Source of the DNA: JAUNBG01 sp964442735 | GTDB lineage: Bacteria > Planctomycetota > Planctomycetia > Pirellulales > Thermoguttaceae | DNA: 64,000 nt | Direction of reading: 5' to 3' | Assembly (NCBI GenBank): GCA_964442735.1 | Contig: CAYUAP010000005.1 | Span: 15,614-79,613 of the forward strand | In this document: positions 7,985 through 17,771 of the stretch, piece after piece | Position numbering within the stretch: position 1 is the first letter of the stretch | Layout: each line of letters starts with the position of its first letter | The notes under the pieces: model-generated | Databases searched by the model: none | What the model saw: only the letters and a program-made list of their open reading frames with translations | Told to the model about the DNA's origin: nothing | Position numbers and translations under genes: made by a program

Positions 7985-10210
7985 ATGTTAAACGCCAATT
8001 CACAATGTCCTGGCGGACGAAATAAAAGAATTAAAGACTGCTGTCCCGAGTTACTCAAGCCGCTCAACCAGATTTACGAAATGCTGGATGGTAAACAATA
8101 TTCGGCTTGTCTGGCGGCGATCGAACGTTTGGAGGTAAATCATCCGGATTGTGATGGTCTTCTCATGGCAAAAGGTATTACCTATAGCGGTATGGATAAA
8201 AATGACGATTGTATATCGATTATGTTAAAGCTTGTCGAACGTAATCCGAAAAACCATAACGCATTATTTAGACTATGTTTGGCCTTGTTTGCCAAAAATG
8301 AATTTGATATCGCCTATCATTATTTAATCAATATGATTGAATGTAATGATACCAACGTCATTGAAATAGAGGATATCAGTATAATTCTGAAAATCTCGCG
8401 GATTTTGATCACAAATAAATATTATCTTCAGGCATCTGTGCTTTTGCATCCTCTTAATCGTTGTAAAGATATTCCGAAAGAAGTTCATGAAGAAGTCTAT
8501 GAATTGATGGAAGCCATTCTCAATGACACATCAATTCAGCCGATTTTTAAAGATATCTTTATTGGAAAACCTTTTCCGGACGATTTTCAGGAGAAGGAAA
8601 AATACGCGAAGGCTTGCTTTCTCATGACAGTGTGTCATTTTAATGAGGCGAAGGTCCTTCTTGACGAATTGGAGCCACTAGCCAGGAGTTGGAGTGAAAT
8701 CTATTTGGCACTAGCCAAAAATGCTTTTGTTCTATTCGATTTCGAAAAGGGGATCGAGTACTTAAAACAATATGCGGCGCAGGATTGTAAAGGTGCATCC
8801 GAGGAAGATCGTAAAGACGCTCTGATGCAGGCCCGATATTTTGAAGGTACCCTATGGGGAGATGATATCGTTCTGGTGGATCCTGTCTGGACGATCAACG
8901 ATTTTAATTCGGTGGTGGAAACACTTCTTTCTGCTAGTGACTATATCAATATACCATATGATATGTCCCAATTACAGACGAGTGATAAAATGCCGCCGCA
9001 GAAGGTATTCGGTAAATTGGACCGGCCGCAGATTCGATGGCAGTCCGGAGATGGAATAATTGATCCAAAAGATCTTCCCCTCCTTCAGACGAATGTTTTA
9101 CTATTTGGTCGGCGAACGGATAGGGAAGCGCAAATTCAATTTATGGACGTTCCGGAATCTGAAGTAGAAAAAATAGAGCAACATCTGCGTGAACTCCTGG
9201 GGGCTAAACTTGGCAGTTATGAAGGAATCGGATCTACTGAAGAAAATGATAGAAAATTGATTTCCGAAACTTTTCGTATGATGAATTGCAATTATTACTA
9301 TCCCAAGAACTATCCGGTAACAAAAAAAGAGTATTACGATAGTATTTGTTGGTATCAGAAAAATGTTTTTTGCGCACAGTGGATTGATCATCCGTTGGGC
9401 ATTTTAAACGGGAAAACACCTCGGGAAGCCGTTAAAGATGATTCGTTACGGATTCAACTTCAGGCGGCCTTGCATTATTTTTCGGTTATTTTCATTGAGC
9501 CCAATTATAACAAAGATACTGTTTCCACTCTTCGTCAATTGTTGGATCTTCCCGAGCCCGGTTTTTATCCGGTGGACGAAAATGATAAATGCAAGGCGAC
9601 ACTGGATATTATTAATATACACCCGGCCTGGCAATGGGATCGAATCGATTTTTCGCCTTTGACGCCCGATTTAATTGATTTATATTTTCAACTTTCCTAT
9701 CAATTAAGGGTTGAGACGGTTTACGTGAAGTTAGCCAAACAGATTCTGACACGTCCTTTTACCAAAGAGTCTTTTGAACTGCGGGGAATCTGTTATCAAG
9801 CCATTATTCATACTCTGATAGAGCGACAGGATATTGATCAGGAATTGCCCCATTGGTTTGAAGAAATCTATAAAGAGTGTAAATTAGCGGGAGTTTCGGA
9901 TGGACATTGGAATCTCTTGGAATTGAATTATGCTCTCTATAATCCTAATTACGCGGAACGTCTTCGTGAACTGATACAATATATCGTCGATAACCATCAG
10001 AACGAACCGGAAATTATGGAGGCTACATCGCAAATAATACAGCATGCGGAACAAATGCTACGTAAAAACAGGGCTTCCGCCGTACCGCAAAATGCGGCCC
10101 CTGCATCTGAAGCGCACGAGCCGGAAAAGACTACCGGATTATGGACACCCGATAGTCCTAATAATAGTGATACGAATCATGGATCCAAATTATGGGTGCC
10201 CGGTGAATAA
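7985..10210 (+). CDS. SEC-C-like zinc motif and TPR-type helical repeat protein
   Basis: A 741-residue, probably cytoplasmic protein without signal peptide or membrane segments. Residues 8-20 read like a SEC-C zinc knuckle (C-P-x-G...C-C), but the second Cys of the C-x-C pair is Gly, leaving three ligands. Residues about 25-320 are tetratricopeptide-like helical pairs (CLAAIERLEVNHPDC, LFRLCLALFAKNEFD and similar). The rest is mostly helical with no recognised domain, and the last 50 residues are low complexity. The function is unknown; SEC-C plus TPR proteins are common in planctomycetes. Its 3' end overlaps nadD, so the two are probably cotranscribed. Confidence 0.75.
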   Translation: MLNANSQCPGGRNKRIKDCCPELLKPLNQIYEMLDGKQYSACLAAIERLEVNHPDCDGLLMAKGITYSGMDKNDDCISIMLKLVERNPKNHNALFRLCLALFAKNEFDIAYHYLINMIECNDTNVIEIEDISIILKISRILITNKYYLQASVLLHPLNRCKDIPKEVHEEVYELMEAILNDTSIQPIFKDIFIGKPFPDDFQEKEKYAKACFLMTVCHFNEAKVLLDELEPLARSWSEIYLALAKNAFVLFDFEKGIEYLKQYAAQDCKGASEEDRKDALMQARYFEGTLWGDDIVLVDPVWTINDFNSVVETLLSASDYINIPYDMSQLQTSDKMPPQKVFGKLDRPQIRWQSGDGIIDPKDLPLLQTNVLLFGRRTDREAQIQFMDVPESEVEKIEQHLRELLGAKLGSYEGIGSTEENDRKLISETFRMMNCNYYYPKNYPVTKKEYYDSICWYQKNVFCAQWIDHPLGILNGKTPREAVKDDSLRIQLQAALHYFSVIFIEPNYNKDTVSTLRQLLDLPEPGFYPVDENDKCKATLDIINIHPAWQWDRIDFSPLTPDLIDLYFQLSYQLRVETVYVKLAKQILTRPFTKESFELRGICYQAIIHTLIERQDIDQELPHWFEEIYKECKLAGVSDGHWNLLELNYALYNPNYAERLRELIQYIVDNHQNEPEIMEATSQIIQHAEQMLRKNRASAVPQNAAPASEAHEPEKTTGLWTPDSPNNSDTNHGSKLWVPGE

Positions 10211-10820
10211 TAAAAAGCGTGCTCTTTATGGCGGATCGTTTGATCCGATTCATTTGGGACATCTTCTTTTGGCCGAAACGGCACATGATTTTATGTGCCT
10301 GGATGAAGTTATTTTTGTGCCTGCCGGTTTACCGCCTCATAAATTGAAACGGAAACGTGCAACAGGACTTGATCGATTTCGAATGATTGAATTGGCATTA
10401 CAGTCCTGTTCGGACTTAACGGTCAGTCGATTCGAAATCGATTCGAAAGAGGTCAGTTATTCCGTTAATACGATTCGACATTTTCAGGAACTCTTTCCTG
10501 AAGACGAATTTTTTCTTCTGGTTGGATCGGAAACATTTTGTGATATTCCCCATTGGTATCTGGCCCGGGAAATTTGTGCACGAGTCGATATCATTATTGC
10601 TCTTCGAGATGGTTTTCCTCCTCCAGATTTCCATGCTTTTGATAATTTGGTTTCAGATCAGAAAATCAAACGCTGGAAGGAAATGATTGTTCCTATGCCG
10701 TCCATCGGTATTTCCGCAACGATGATTCGTGAACGTATTGCTCTATCGCATAGTATTCGTTTTCTCGTTCCGGACATTGTTCGTCAATACATCATGGAGA
10801 AGGAACTCTATCATGAATAA
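10203..10820 (+). CDS. nadD: Nicotinate-nucleotide adenylyltransferase
   Basis: A 205-residue nucleotidyltransferase that makes deamido-NAD from nicotinate mononucleotide and ATP. It has GGSFDPIHLGHL (about 10-21), where H-L-G-H is the HxGH motif, and ISATMIRER near 170, the ISxTxxR motif. Start choice: the frame is open from 10044, but homology begins a few residues before GGSFDP. GTG at 10203 gives the usual N-terminus and an 8-bp overlap with the upstream gene; ATG at 10179 is the alternative. Neither has a strong ribosome-binding site, consistent with translational coupling. Confidence 0.9.
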   Translation: MNNKKRALYGGSFDPIHLGHLLLAETAHDFMCLDEVIFVPAGLPPHKLKRKRATGLDRFRMIELALQSCSDLTVSRFEIDSKEVSYSVNTIRHFQELFPEDEFFLLVGSETFCDIPHWYLAREICARVDIIIALRDGFPPPDFHAFDNLVSDQKIKRWKEMIVPMPSIGISATMIRERIALSHSIRFLVPDIVRQYIMEKELYHE

Positions 10821-10895
10821 TCGTTGGGTCACGTTGAAATCGTGAAGATACAATATGTAATATATAGTGCTTGTATTTCCATAATGAATGATAAA

Positions 10896-11040
10896 CTTTC
10901 TCGTTATTATTTTATTGGTAATAATTGCTATTTTATTGGTAATGCAGTATTGCAATAGTGATATATATTGTTTTATTGGTAACGATTGCTATTTTATAGG
11001 TAACGTTGCTATTTTATAGGTAACGTTGTTATTTTATAAA
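10896..11040. repeat. Tandem-like repeats around TATTTTATTGGTAA
   Basis: A region with at least six imperfect copies of a motif resembling TTGCTATTTTATAGGTAACG, unit about 20 nt, some in direct tandem (10975-11036). It lies between nadD and the convergent hybrid kinase. It is non-coding, AT-rich, and of the same slippage type as other repeats in the window. Confidence 0.75.
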
Positions 11041-11041
11041 A

Positions 11042-11164
11042 GGAGTATCAACAGGCGGCGCTTATTTGTACCAGCATAAAGAGACCTATTCCCAGGATTA
11101 TATCAAGAAGTATACAGGAGATACTCGCAAGTCCCAAGGATCTTTGTTTTTAAAGGCAGATTAG
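11042..11164 (+). pseudogene. Possible coding remnant, 40 codons
   Basis: A 40-codon frame reads GVSTGGAYLYQHKETYSQDY and continues to KSQGSLFLKAD before TAG. The composition looks protein-like and less AT-rich than its surroundings, but the frame has no ATG, no ribosome-binding site, and a stop just upstream at about 11021. It may be the decayed 3' end of a lost gene. I do not recognise the family. Confidence 0.3.
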
Positions 11165-11235
11165 TGTAAAAATAATAATGTTAAATACAAAAGCCGGTAA
11201 TATAATGATATTATTAAAGTGTGGTTTGTGAATGG

Positions 11236-14200
11236 TTATTTTTTTTCTAAAAACGAAAGGAGGTCCTTTGTTGTGACCGGTTTTGTCAGTACAGAATCGA
11301 AGACGGAAAAATCGAATTGTTCCTGACCGTTTACGTCTGCCGTAATGACGGCAATACGCATTTTTTCATACATGGGATTATTGCGAATGACTTTTGCGAG
11401 TTCAACGCCATTAAGTCCGGGCATCCACAAATCGGTAAATAGAACGTCGAACGATTGTGTTTCCAAGATCTTTAACGCTTCCTCGGCATTGGTTGCGGTA
11501 GTTACCGTAGCACCGATATTTTTTAGAATCGCGGAAAGGACTCTTAAATTCAATGATACATCGTCCACAGCCAGAATGTTAGCATGAATAATATTAATTT
11601 CCGGTTTTTTTTCTTCCCGATTCAAATCATACACATCTTCGTTTTTCCGATATTGAATATGATAGAGTTCAAAAGAAAATGTAGAACCTTTACCGGGAGT
11701 ACTTTCAAATTTCAATTGACCATTCATTAGTTCCAGCAGGTTTTTACAGATAGCAAGTCCCAATCCAGTTCCACCATTTGCGGTTGCGGTTCCACGAATT
11801 GCATCCGCCTGCGCAAATGGTTTACAAAGTAGCTTAATATCCTTTTCGGAGATACCGATTCCAGTATCGGTAATAGAGACGAAAAGTGTTCCTTCTTTTT
11901 CTGTCTCCTTTTTGAAATCCGCTTTGACCGTAATCGATCCTTTATTGGTAAATTTAATAGCGTTGCCGATCAAATTAAAAAGAACCTGACGAATTCTCAA
12001 CTCGTCGATCTTTATGATCGGAAAATCCTCCGGCATTTCCACAAAAAATTGCAGATTTTTCGTCTGTCGATTATTGCGAAAAATCTGATCCAGGTCCGAA
12101 ATCATTTGTACAAGAGAGGTTTCCTTGATTGTAATGGTCATTTTCCCCATTGTTATTTTGGAGATATCGAGAACATCATTGATCAGGGCGAGCAACGCCT
12201 TTCCGGCACTGGAGATAGAAGAGATATATTCTTCTCTCGTAGCCATATCAAGATTATTATTTTTCAATAATTCTGCGAATCCGATAACGGCGTTCAGTGG
12301 TGTTCTGATTTCGTGACTTATTGTGGCACTAAAATTACTTTTAACTCTTTCCGCATCCTTTGCTTCCACATTCGCCTGTTGTAATTCTGAAAATGTTTTA
12401 TGCCGTGCAATGGATATTTCAATAACGTGTGCAAGCATATTCAGTAGCTTTTCTTCGTTGACCGAGAGTTTTTTTAATGGTATGTATTGGAAAATACCGC
12501 AGACATAACCCCAAGGTCGACCATTGATTTCAAGGAAGGTAATATAGGCACCACGAATATCGAAAATATTACGCTTTTCGCAGACCCTTGGAATGTATTG
12601 TGTCGCTTCTTCAAGATCCTTTTGTTTCGAGAAATCAAAAACTTTTCGGTCATTTCGAACGGAATTCATCAGTTTTTGATACCATGGCAACTGTGAAACT
12701 TCCTGAATTGTATATTCATTACAATTAAAAAGAAGAGCTTCATTATCCGGTTCATAATGGGTGAAGATACGAACCAGGTCGTTCTGTTCATCGACGCAGC
12801 AGACATAAGCCTGATTAAAACCGATAAACTCGCAGACACGTTGGAGAATGGAACGAAATCCTTCTTTAAGAGTATCTATGTAAAATAACTGTTCGAAACT
12901 ATAAGCGACAAGTTCCCGAACTTCGGAAAGTTCTTGAAGTTCTGTAATATCGGTGGTCATTTGAATCAGAATTCTATGACCCATCTCGTTGACTGAAGGA
13001 ATCTTGATCGACCGAAAAAGATGTACGAATCCTTCCGAATCATGTATTACTTCGTTCAGTTCCTGTACTTCTTGCGATTCCAAAACTTTTAAGTCGTTTT
13101 CATGAATTTTTATGGAATCTTGTTGTGGGACAAAATCGCTTTCCTTGTGGCCTATAAGATCGTCGAGTTCACACCCACATAATTTTGCCAATTCTTTATT
13201 GGCGAAAATGTATTTGAAGTCATTGTCAGCATCCTTTATGAAAAGAATGGCGTGCATGGAATTGGCGATTGTGTTCCACATATTATTGATGGCTTCGTTT
13301 TTTATCTGTTCCTTTACAAGACTTGTTTCGTCTTGAATCAGACCTCTGATTATGTCAGAATCATTTGACTCTCTTCGAAGGGAGATACGATAATAATGTA
13401 TTCCGTCTTCTTTAACAATACGATATTTGATAAAACCTTGAGATTTTCGGCCCTCAATGATATCGGAAAGATTTTTTTTAATATTCTCAACGTCTTCCGA
13501 AACGATATATTCTTTTGTGGAAGCCGCTACTGCAAGCACCTTGCCATCGACTATTTTCAAGAATTCGGACAATCGTTTTGGCCCGGAGATCTTTTCTGTT
13601 TTAATATTGTAACGATAGGCTGCTATGTTTGCGATCTCTGCTGCCGATTCCCAATCTTCATTCAATTGTTTCAGATGAATTTGTCTTGCATAATCTTCCG
13701 TTTCATCAATACCGATACTGAACAGAACCCGTCTGCCGTATTCGTCAATCATTGGAAATTTTATCGTCAGAAAACGACGAATTGTACCATCAATATCATG
13801 TGCTTTTGTATGATATTCCGATGCGTTTTCCAATGCGGCAGCCTTTTTATCATTACTTCTTAAAACATTAACTTCCTCAAAATCATTTGGGTGCAGATCC
13901 GCGTCAGTATGTCCAATAATATCATTAATTGGCCGACCTATATGAGTTGCAAAACGGTTGTTACAGGTAATATAACGAAAATTGTCGTCAATGTTTTTAA
14001 TGACCATAATTGCAGGAATATTGTCGATCAGAGTTTGCCAAAGCAACTGTAAAGAGTTTTGTTTTTTTTGAGAGCGCATTAGTTCCGATATTTCCTGTAC
14101 CAGTCCGGAGACATAACCGGGAAGTTCCGGATCTTTGCGCATGGAAACTTTAAAATAACGAATAACCCCGTCTTTTATAACGCGATATTGAAATATGGAT

Positions 14201-16800
14201 TGTTTCTTTTCACTGGAAGAAATTTCCGCATAGGCTTTATTCCAAATTTCAAGATCTTCCGGACAGATCCATTCTTTTGCCGGAATAGCCATTCCGTTAT
14301 GTATTGGCCAAATATTCGAAAGATGTTCACTCCCCGCTATTTTCATAGTTTCAAGATTGAGTTGAAAATTGTAGACCTCGGCGATATGGGAAGCAACATT
14401 CCAACGATCAAGTTCGGCTTTCGTCCGCAGAAGCCATTGATGTTCCAGATCGCGGTGTTCATATTCTTTTGTTACATCACGAACAACCAGAATAACACCG
14501 AGGATTTTGCCATCCAGTCCTTTAATGGGAGCCGCACTATCGGCAATATGCAAAACACTTCCATCTTTTCGTACCAGATCGGTATGATTGGCTAGTGAAA
14601 CCGAGTGACCGGTTTTTAAGACATGCTCGACAGGATTCTCAACTTTCGAATTATCCATATAATTTCGGAGTGTCAGAATATCCAGAATTGACTGTCCGAG
14701 TATTTCGCAGAAATTTATACCAGTCATAGCCTCCGCTACGGGATTCATCATGATCAGAGAACCCTGTGAATCGGTTACGAAAACTCCATCTCCGATACAT
14801 TGAAGCGTCAGTTTCAGTTGCTGTGCATTTTTTTCCGCCATGTTTTTCGTTTTTTGCAGTTCCGTGGTATCTTGCGAGGTCCAAAGTACGGCCTCCCTGC
14901 CATAAAGTGAAATCGGCAGATACAAACAATAGGCAGTTCGGTAGAGACCGTTGATTACAATGTCTACCGTTATGGTATTTTTTGTCTGAAATACCTGATG
15001 AATCGTGTCTGACATTTTGTTGTAATTCGACAATCCAACTTCACGTACAAGTTCGCGGAGATTTTGTACGTTATTAAAAGATATATTTGTTTCAGGTCCA
15101 TACTGTGTATACAAAAAACGTTCATCACGATCCAAGACAAAAAAACGGAGGGGTAGTTTACTGATGAGAATATTGTTTCTGACAATCGCCCTTGTATTGC
15201 GCAGCATGACAATCAGGACCACAACAATCGACAAAAGAAAAGCACAAGCAGTGACTATAAAAAAACGTGAATATAACGTAATCCATTCTCGAAAACCTAG
15301 TGGTTGTGACGTCGGAATCGTATATTTCTGTTTGATCCTCTCCATTTCATCTGAAGAAAGACTTCGTACTACTTTCTGTATGATTGAAACAAAAAGAGCA
15401 TCTTCTGTATCTCGTATCCCTACGCAAAGACTCAATTTGATCGCGGGGAGAAACGTTGTTTTCAGAGTACCCAGCCGATCACCTTCAATAGTATTTTGTG
15501 CGGAAAGCGTATTGAGAAAAACGATATCGGCTTTGTCATTTTTTACTGCGTTTATGGCATCGCGTACAGTCGGGTATTCAATAATCTCCATTCCTTCCAT
15601 GTAATGCTTGAAATACTTGAACCAGTATTTTGTATTTTTTCCCACTGCCACCCGTTTTGGTTTTCCGGTAAAATTCTTTTTGGTAATACTTGAAAAATAG
15701 ATCCGCATGTAGGGCTGACTCTGATATATACCACGTTTTTCAGAGTTGCTGTAGTCACTTTGTGCGTCCAATATTAATGAAAATTTGTTTTGTTCATATC
15801 TTTTTTCTATAGTTTCGGTATCTGCCAGAGCCTCAATTTGTATATTCAATCCGGTTTGTTTTCGGATAGACTCCAGAATGTCCACCATAATTCCCGTTAC
15901 ATTTCCATTTTTTATCTCCGAATAGGGGGCATGATCGGGATTGACAAATGCCGTATACTTTCGATGTTCTTTGTTTGCCTGTTTGATATATTCCATTTCC
16001 TTTGCGGAAAAAGCTATTGTCTCTTTTTCTGTAGTAATGGTGTCGTAGTATTTTTTGTGTAATTCGGAAATAAACAGAGTTGCTTCTGTCTGATAGATTG
16101 TGTCCAAAGCATAATTGATCTTTTCAAGACGTTCAGAATCCCCTTTACGAACAACAATATAAAAAGGTTGCACATTCAGTTCTTCATAGATCCATTCATT
16201 TACCGGGCGACGTAGACTCCCGGTAACAATGGCATCAATTTTTTCCTTCTGTAACGCATCGGTCATCTTGTCAATCTGTTCGAAATAGACAGGAATGTAA
16301 TTAAATCCCTTTTCTTTGGCAAAACGGACAAAATCTTCGTTCTTGCCGTTGTTGGTAATCATCCCAATACGAATACCGTTCCAATTTTTATAATCTTTCG
16401 ATTTATACTTTATGGATCCGGCTTTAACGGTCATCTGTGTCGAAGAAAAGCCAATGGGACGTTTGGAAAAGTCGAATTTGGCCTCTTTGGCCGGAGTTTT
16501 GGTCACACTTGTGACAAGATCTATGTCTCCTTGTTCCAACATCAGAAGCATTTCGCTCCATCCCTTCTCGTAACCTATGTATTCATATTTCCAGCCGGTA
16601 AAAGGAGCGATTATCTGAAGTATTTCATAGCCATAACCCGAAGGATTTCCATCCTTGTCTATCATATGATAACCGTTGAATTCAAAAAAACCGACTCGAA
16701 CTCTATTTGTTGAATTCTGTTCAGCGACAATGACCGCTTGGGGGAAGCTCAAAAAAATAAAAGAGAAAACAACAGTTAGGAATTTTAGATATTTTAACAT
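11236..16800 (-). CDS. Hybrid sensor histidine kinase, two SBP3 domains, multi-PAS
   Basis: A membrane-bound hybrid kinase of 1854 residues. In order: signal peptide (1-25); two bacterial extracellular solute-binding family 3 domains (about 30-255 and 275-495), likely binding amino acids or similar ligands in the periplasm; a transmembrane helix (about 513-538); PAS domains near 545-640, 660-780, 807-915, 915-1040, 1050-1160 and 1173-1290; a GAF-like domain (about 1300-1455); HisKA with SHEIRTPLN (His near 1494); HATPase with NLIGNAIKF, DTGIGIS and GGTGLGLAI; and a receiver domain with acceptor Asp near 1790 (FTDLWMPG) and the TKP Lys. The layout recalls BvgS/EvgS. The PAS block 807-1040 looks duplicated as 1050-1290. 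ATG 16800 starts the signal peptide; the frame opens at a TTG 13 codons earlier without a ribosome-binding site. The partner regulator is not seen. Confidence 0.9.
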   Translation of the reverse strand: MLKYLKFLTVVFSFIFLSFPQAVIVAEQNSTNRVRVGFFEFNGYHMIDKDGNPSGYGYEILQIIAPFTGWKYEYIGYEKGWSEMLLMLEQGDIDLVTSVTKTPAKEAKFDFSKRPIGFSSTQMTVKAGSIKYKSKDYKNWNGIRIGMITNNGKNEDFVRFAKEKGFNYIPVYFEQIDKMTDALQKEKIDAIVTGSLRRPVNEWIYEELNVQPFYIVVRKGDSERLEKINYALDTIYQTEATLFISELHKKYYDTITTEKETIAFSAKEMEYIKQANKEHRKYTAFVNPDHAPYSEIKNGNVTGIMVDILESIRKQTGLNIQIEALADTETIEKRYEQNKFSLILDAQSDYSNSEKRGIYQSQPYMRIYFSSITKKNFTGKPKRVAVGKNTKYWFKYFKHYMEGMEIIEYPTVRDAINAVKNDKADIVFLNTLSAQNTIEGDRLGTLKTTFLPAIKLSLCVGIRDTEDALFVSIIQKVVRSLSSDEMERIKQKYTIPTSQPLGFREWITLYSRFFIVTACAFLLSIVVVLIVMLRNTRAIVRNNILISKLPLRFFVLDRDERFLYTQYGPETNISFNNVQNLRELVREVGLSNYNKMSDTIHQVFQTKNTITVDIVINGLYRTAYCLYLPISLYGREAVLWTSQDTTELQKTKNMAEKNAQQLKLTLQCIGDGVFVTDSQGSLIMMNPVAEAMTGINFCEILGQSILDILTLRNYMDNSKVENPVEHVLKTGHSVSLANHTDLVRKDGSVLHIADSAAPIKGLDGKILGVILVVRDVTKEYEHRDLEHQWLLRTKAELDRWNVASHIAEVYNFQLNLETMKIAGSEHLSNIWPIHNGMAIPAKEWICPEDLEIWNKAYAEISSSEKKQSIFQYRVIKDGVIRYFKVSMRKDPELPGYVSGLVQEISELMRSQKKQNSLQLLWQTLIDNIPAIMVIKNIDDNFRYITCNNRFATHIGRPINDIIGHTDADLHPNDFEEVNVLRSNDKKAAALENASEYHTKAHDIDGTIRRFLTIKFPMIDEYGRRVLFSIGIDETEDYARQIHLKQLNEDWESAAEIANIAAYRYNIKTEKISGPKRLSEFLKIVDGKVLAVAASTKEYIVSEDVENIKKNLSDIIEGRKSQGFIKYRIVKEDGIHYYRISLRRESNDSDIIRGLIQDETSLVKEQIKNEAINNMWNTIANSMHAILFIKDADNDFKYIFANKELAKLCGCELDDLIGHKESDFVPQQDSIKIHENDLKVLESQEVQELNEVIHDSEGFVHLFRSIKIPSVNEMGHRILIQMTTDITELQELSEVRELVAYSFEQLFYIDTLKEGFRSILQRVCEFIGFNQAYVCCVDEQNDLVRIFTHYEPDNEALLFNCNEYTIQEVSQLPWYQKLMNSVRNDRKVFDFSKQKDLEEATQYIPRVCEKRNIFDIRGAYITFLEINGRPWGYVCGIFQYIPLKKLSVNEEKLLNMLAHVIEISIARHKTFSELQQANVEAKDAERVKSNFSATISHEIRTPLNAVIGFAELLKNNNLDMATREEYISSISSAGKALLALINDVLDISKITMGKMTITIKETSLVQMISDLDQIFRNNRQTKNLQFFVEMPEDFPIIKIDELRIRQVLFNLIGNAIKFTNKGSITVKADFKKETEKEGTLFVSITDTGIGISEKDIKLLCKPFAQADAIRGTATANGGTGLGLAICKNLLELMNGQLKFESTPGKGSTFSFELYHIQYRKNEDVYDLNREEKKPEINIIHANILAVDDVSLNLRVLSAILKNIGATVTTATNAEEALKILETQSFDVLFTDLWMPGLNGVELAKVIRNNPMYEKMRIAVITADVNGQEQFDFSVFDSVLTKPVTTKDLLSFLEKK

Positions 16801-17129
16801 TTTTGGTTCATCATATTTTTTGGGGGTTAGTATCGACAAATTGAAACGGACGGAGGTTCTGTTAAAATGATGGACGCCAATACCGATTCATTTAGCAGAA
16901 AAAAAACCATGTTTGCGATATTATTATACCTCCTATTAGAGGCAGGATCCATAGATATTGGAAGTCAGATCGCAAAAAAGTTCCTCCTTTTTTATAAATT
17001 ATAACTAAAATAGGCAAAATAGGCAAGTGTAAATAGAATAAAAAGCAAATGAATGATAGTTTTTAGCGAAAAAACACAAATAATTCATTCTATTGAATTT
17101 TTAGAAGAGCATATGGTGTGATCATATTA

Positions 17130-17243
17130 TACACACGGCTGTTGTAATTCCTTCTTTTTAAAACAGGTGGGACATCTGTTTCGGAGGAAACGGACAAAAT
17201 GTTCGCATTCCCGGGAAGGACAATTTCATTTTGGCTTGGAGTA
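17130..17243 (+). repeat. Degenerate family A element, copy A3
   Basis: An eroded family A copy between TA dinucleotides. Still visible are AAAACAGGTGGGACATCTGTTT (the hairpin core, changed), TCGGAGGAAACGGACAAAATG and ATTCCCGGGAAGG. The inverted ends have decayed. It is the oldest-looking copy in the window and shows that the family has persisted for some time. Confidence 0.55.
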
Positions 17244-17297
17244 TGTCATTCTTGTCAACAAAAATCCCCGTAAATCCTTTTAATTATCAGTTCATTC

Positions 17298-17400
17298 AGG
17301 GTAACAAAACAGGATAACAAAACAGGGTGACAAAACAGGGTAACAAAACAGGGAAGTATATCTGTTTTGTAGGGCTGGATACAATATCCGTATTCCGGTT
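17298..17400. repeat. 13-nt tandem repeat fused to an A-like fragment
   Basis: Four copies of GGGTAACAAAACA-type units (13-14 nt) span about 17298-17353. They run directly into a sequence aligning with the centre of family A (AAAACAGGGAAGTATATCTG, then GGGCTGGATAC and GTATTCCGG). The array may have grown by slippage from the AAAACAGG motif of a decayed A element. Confidence 0.6.
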
Positions 17401-17556
17401 CTGTCTGTAATTGCTTTGGTCGACTCCTATATTAAGGTCTACTCCTACATTAAAGTGTTATTAAATATCAGGAAGGTTACGTAGCGCAATCAAGGAAATA
17501 TGCGTCGGATACCAGATAATATCTGTCCTTTCATGAATATCCTGTATTATAAAATT

Positions 17557-17753
17557 GTAACCGTTCACGGATATAAAGTGAAACCACGGATAACACTGAT
17601 TTTCACGGATAGTTTTTTGGCAAACAAACTTTTTTATGATAAAATTATTTATTATAATATTTAAAATGTTTAGCTTGTTATTGTAAAATATTATATTTTA
17701 CGACAGACTATCTGTGTTTATCCGTGGTTCCAAAATCGTTTGTGAATGGTTAC
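17557..17753 (+). mobile_element. Family B MITE, copy B2
   Basis: A 197-bp element, GTAACCGTTCACGG...GTGAATGGTTAC, flanked by a perfect 8-bp direct repeat ATAAAATT at 17549-17556 and 17754-17761. Compared with B1 it lacks about 10 bp (one GATATCCGTG unit) near the right end. It ends 18 bp from the stop codon of the downstream glycosidase gene, which is read on the other strand. Confidence 0.93.
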
Positions 17754-17771
17754 ATAAAATTAAAACAGGAG

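Larger units (their letters stand above)
16801..17771. other. Long spacer with repeats upstream of the hybrid kinase
   Basis: Nearly 1 kb without a credible gene. 16801-17100 is AT-rich and should hold the kinase promoter. From 17130 it is built of repeats: a degenerate family A copy, a 13-nt tandem array, a second A-like fragment, and MITE B2. No RNA gene was recognised. Confidence 0.6.
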
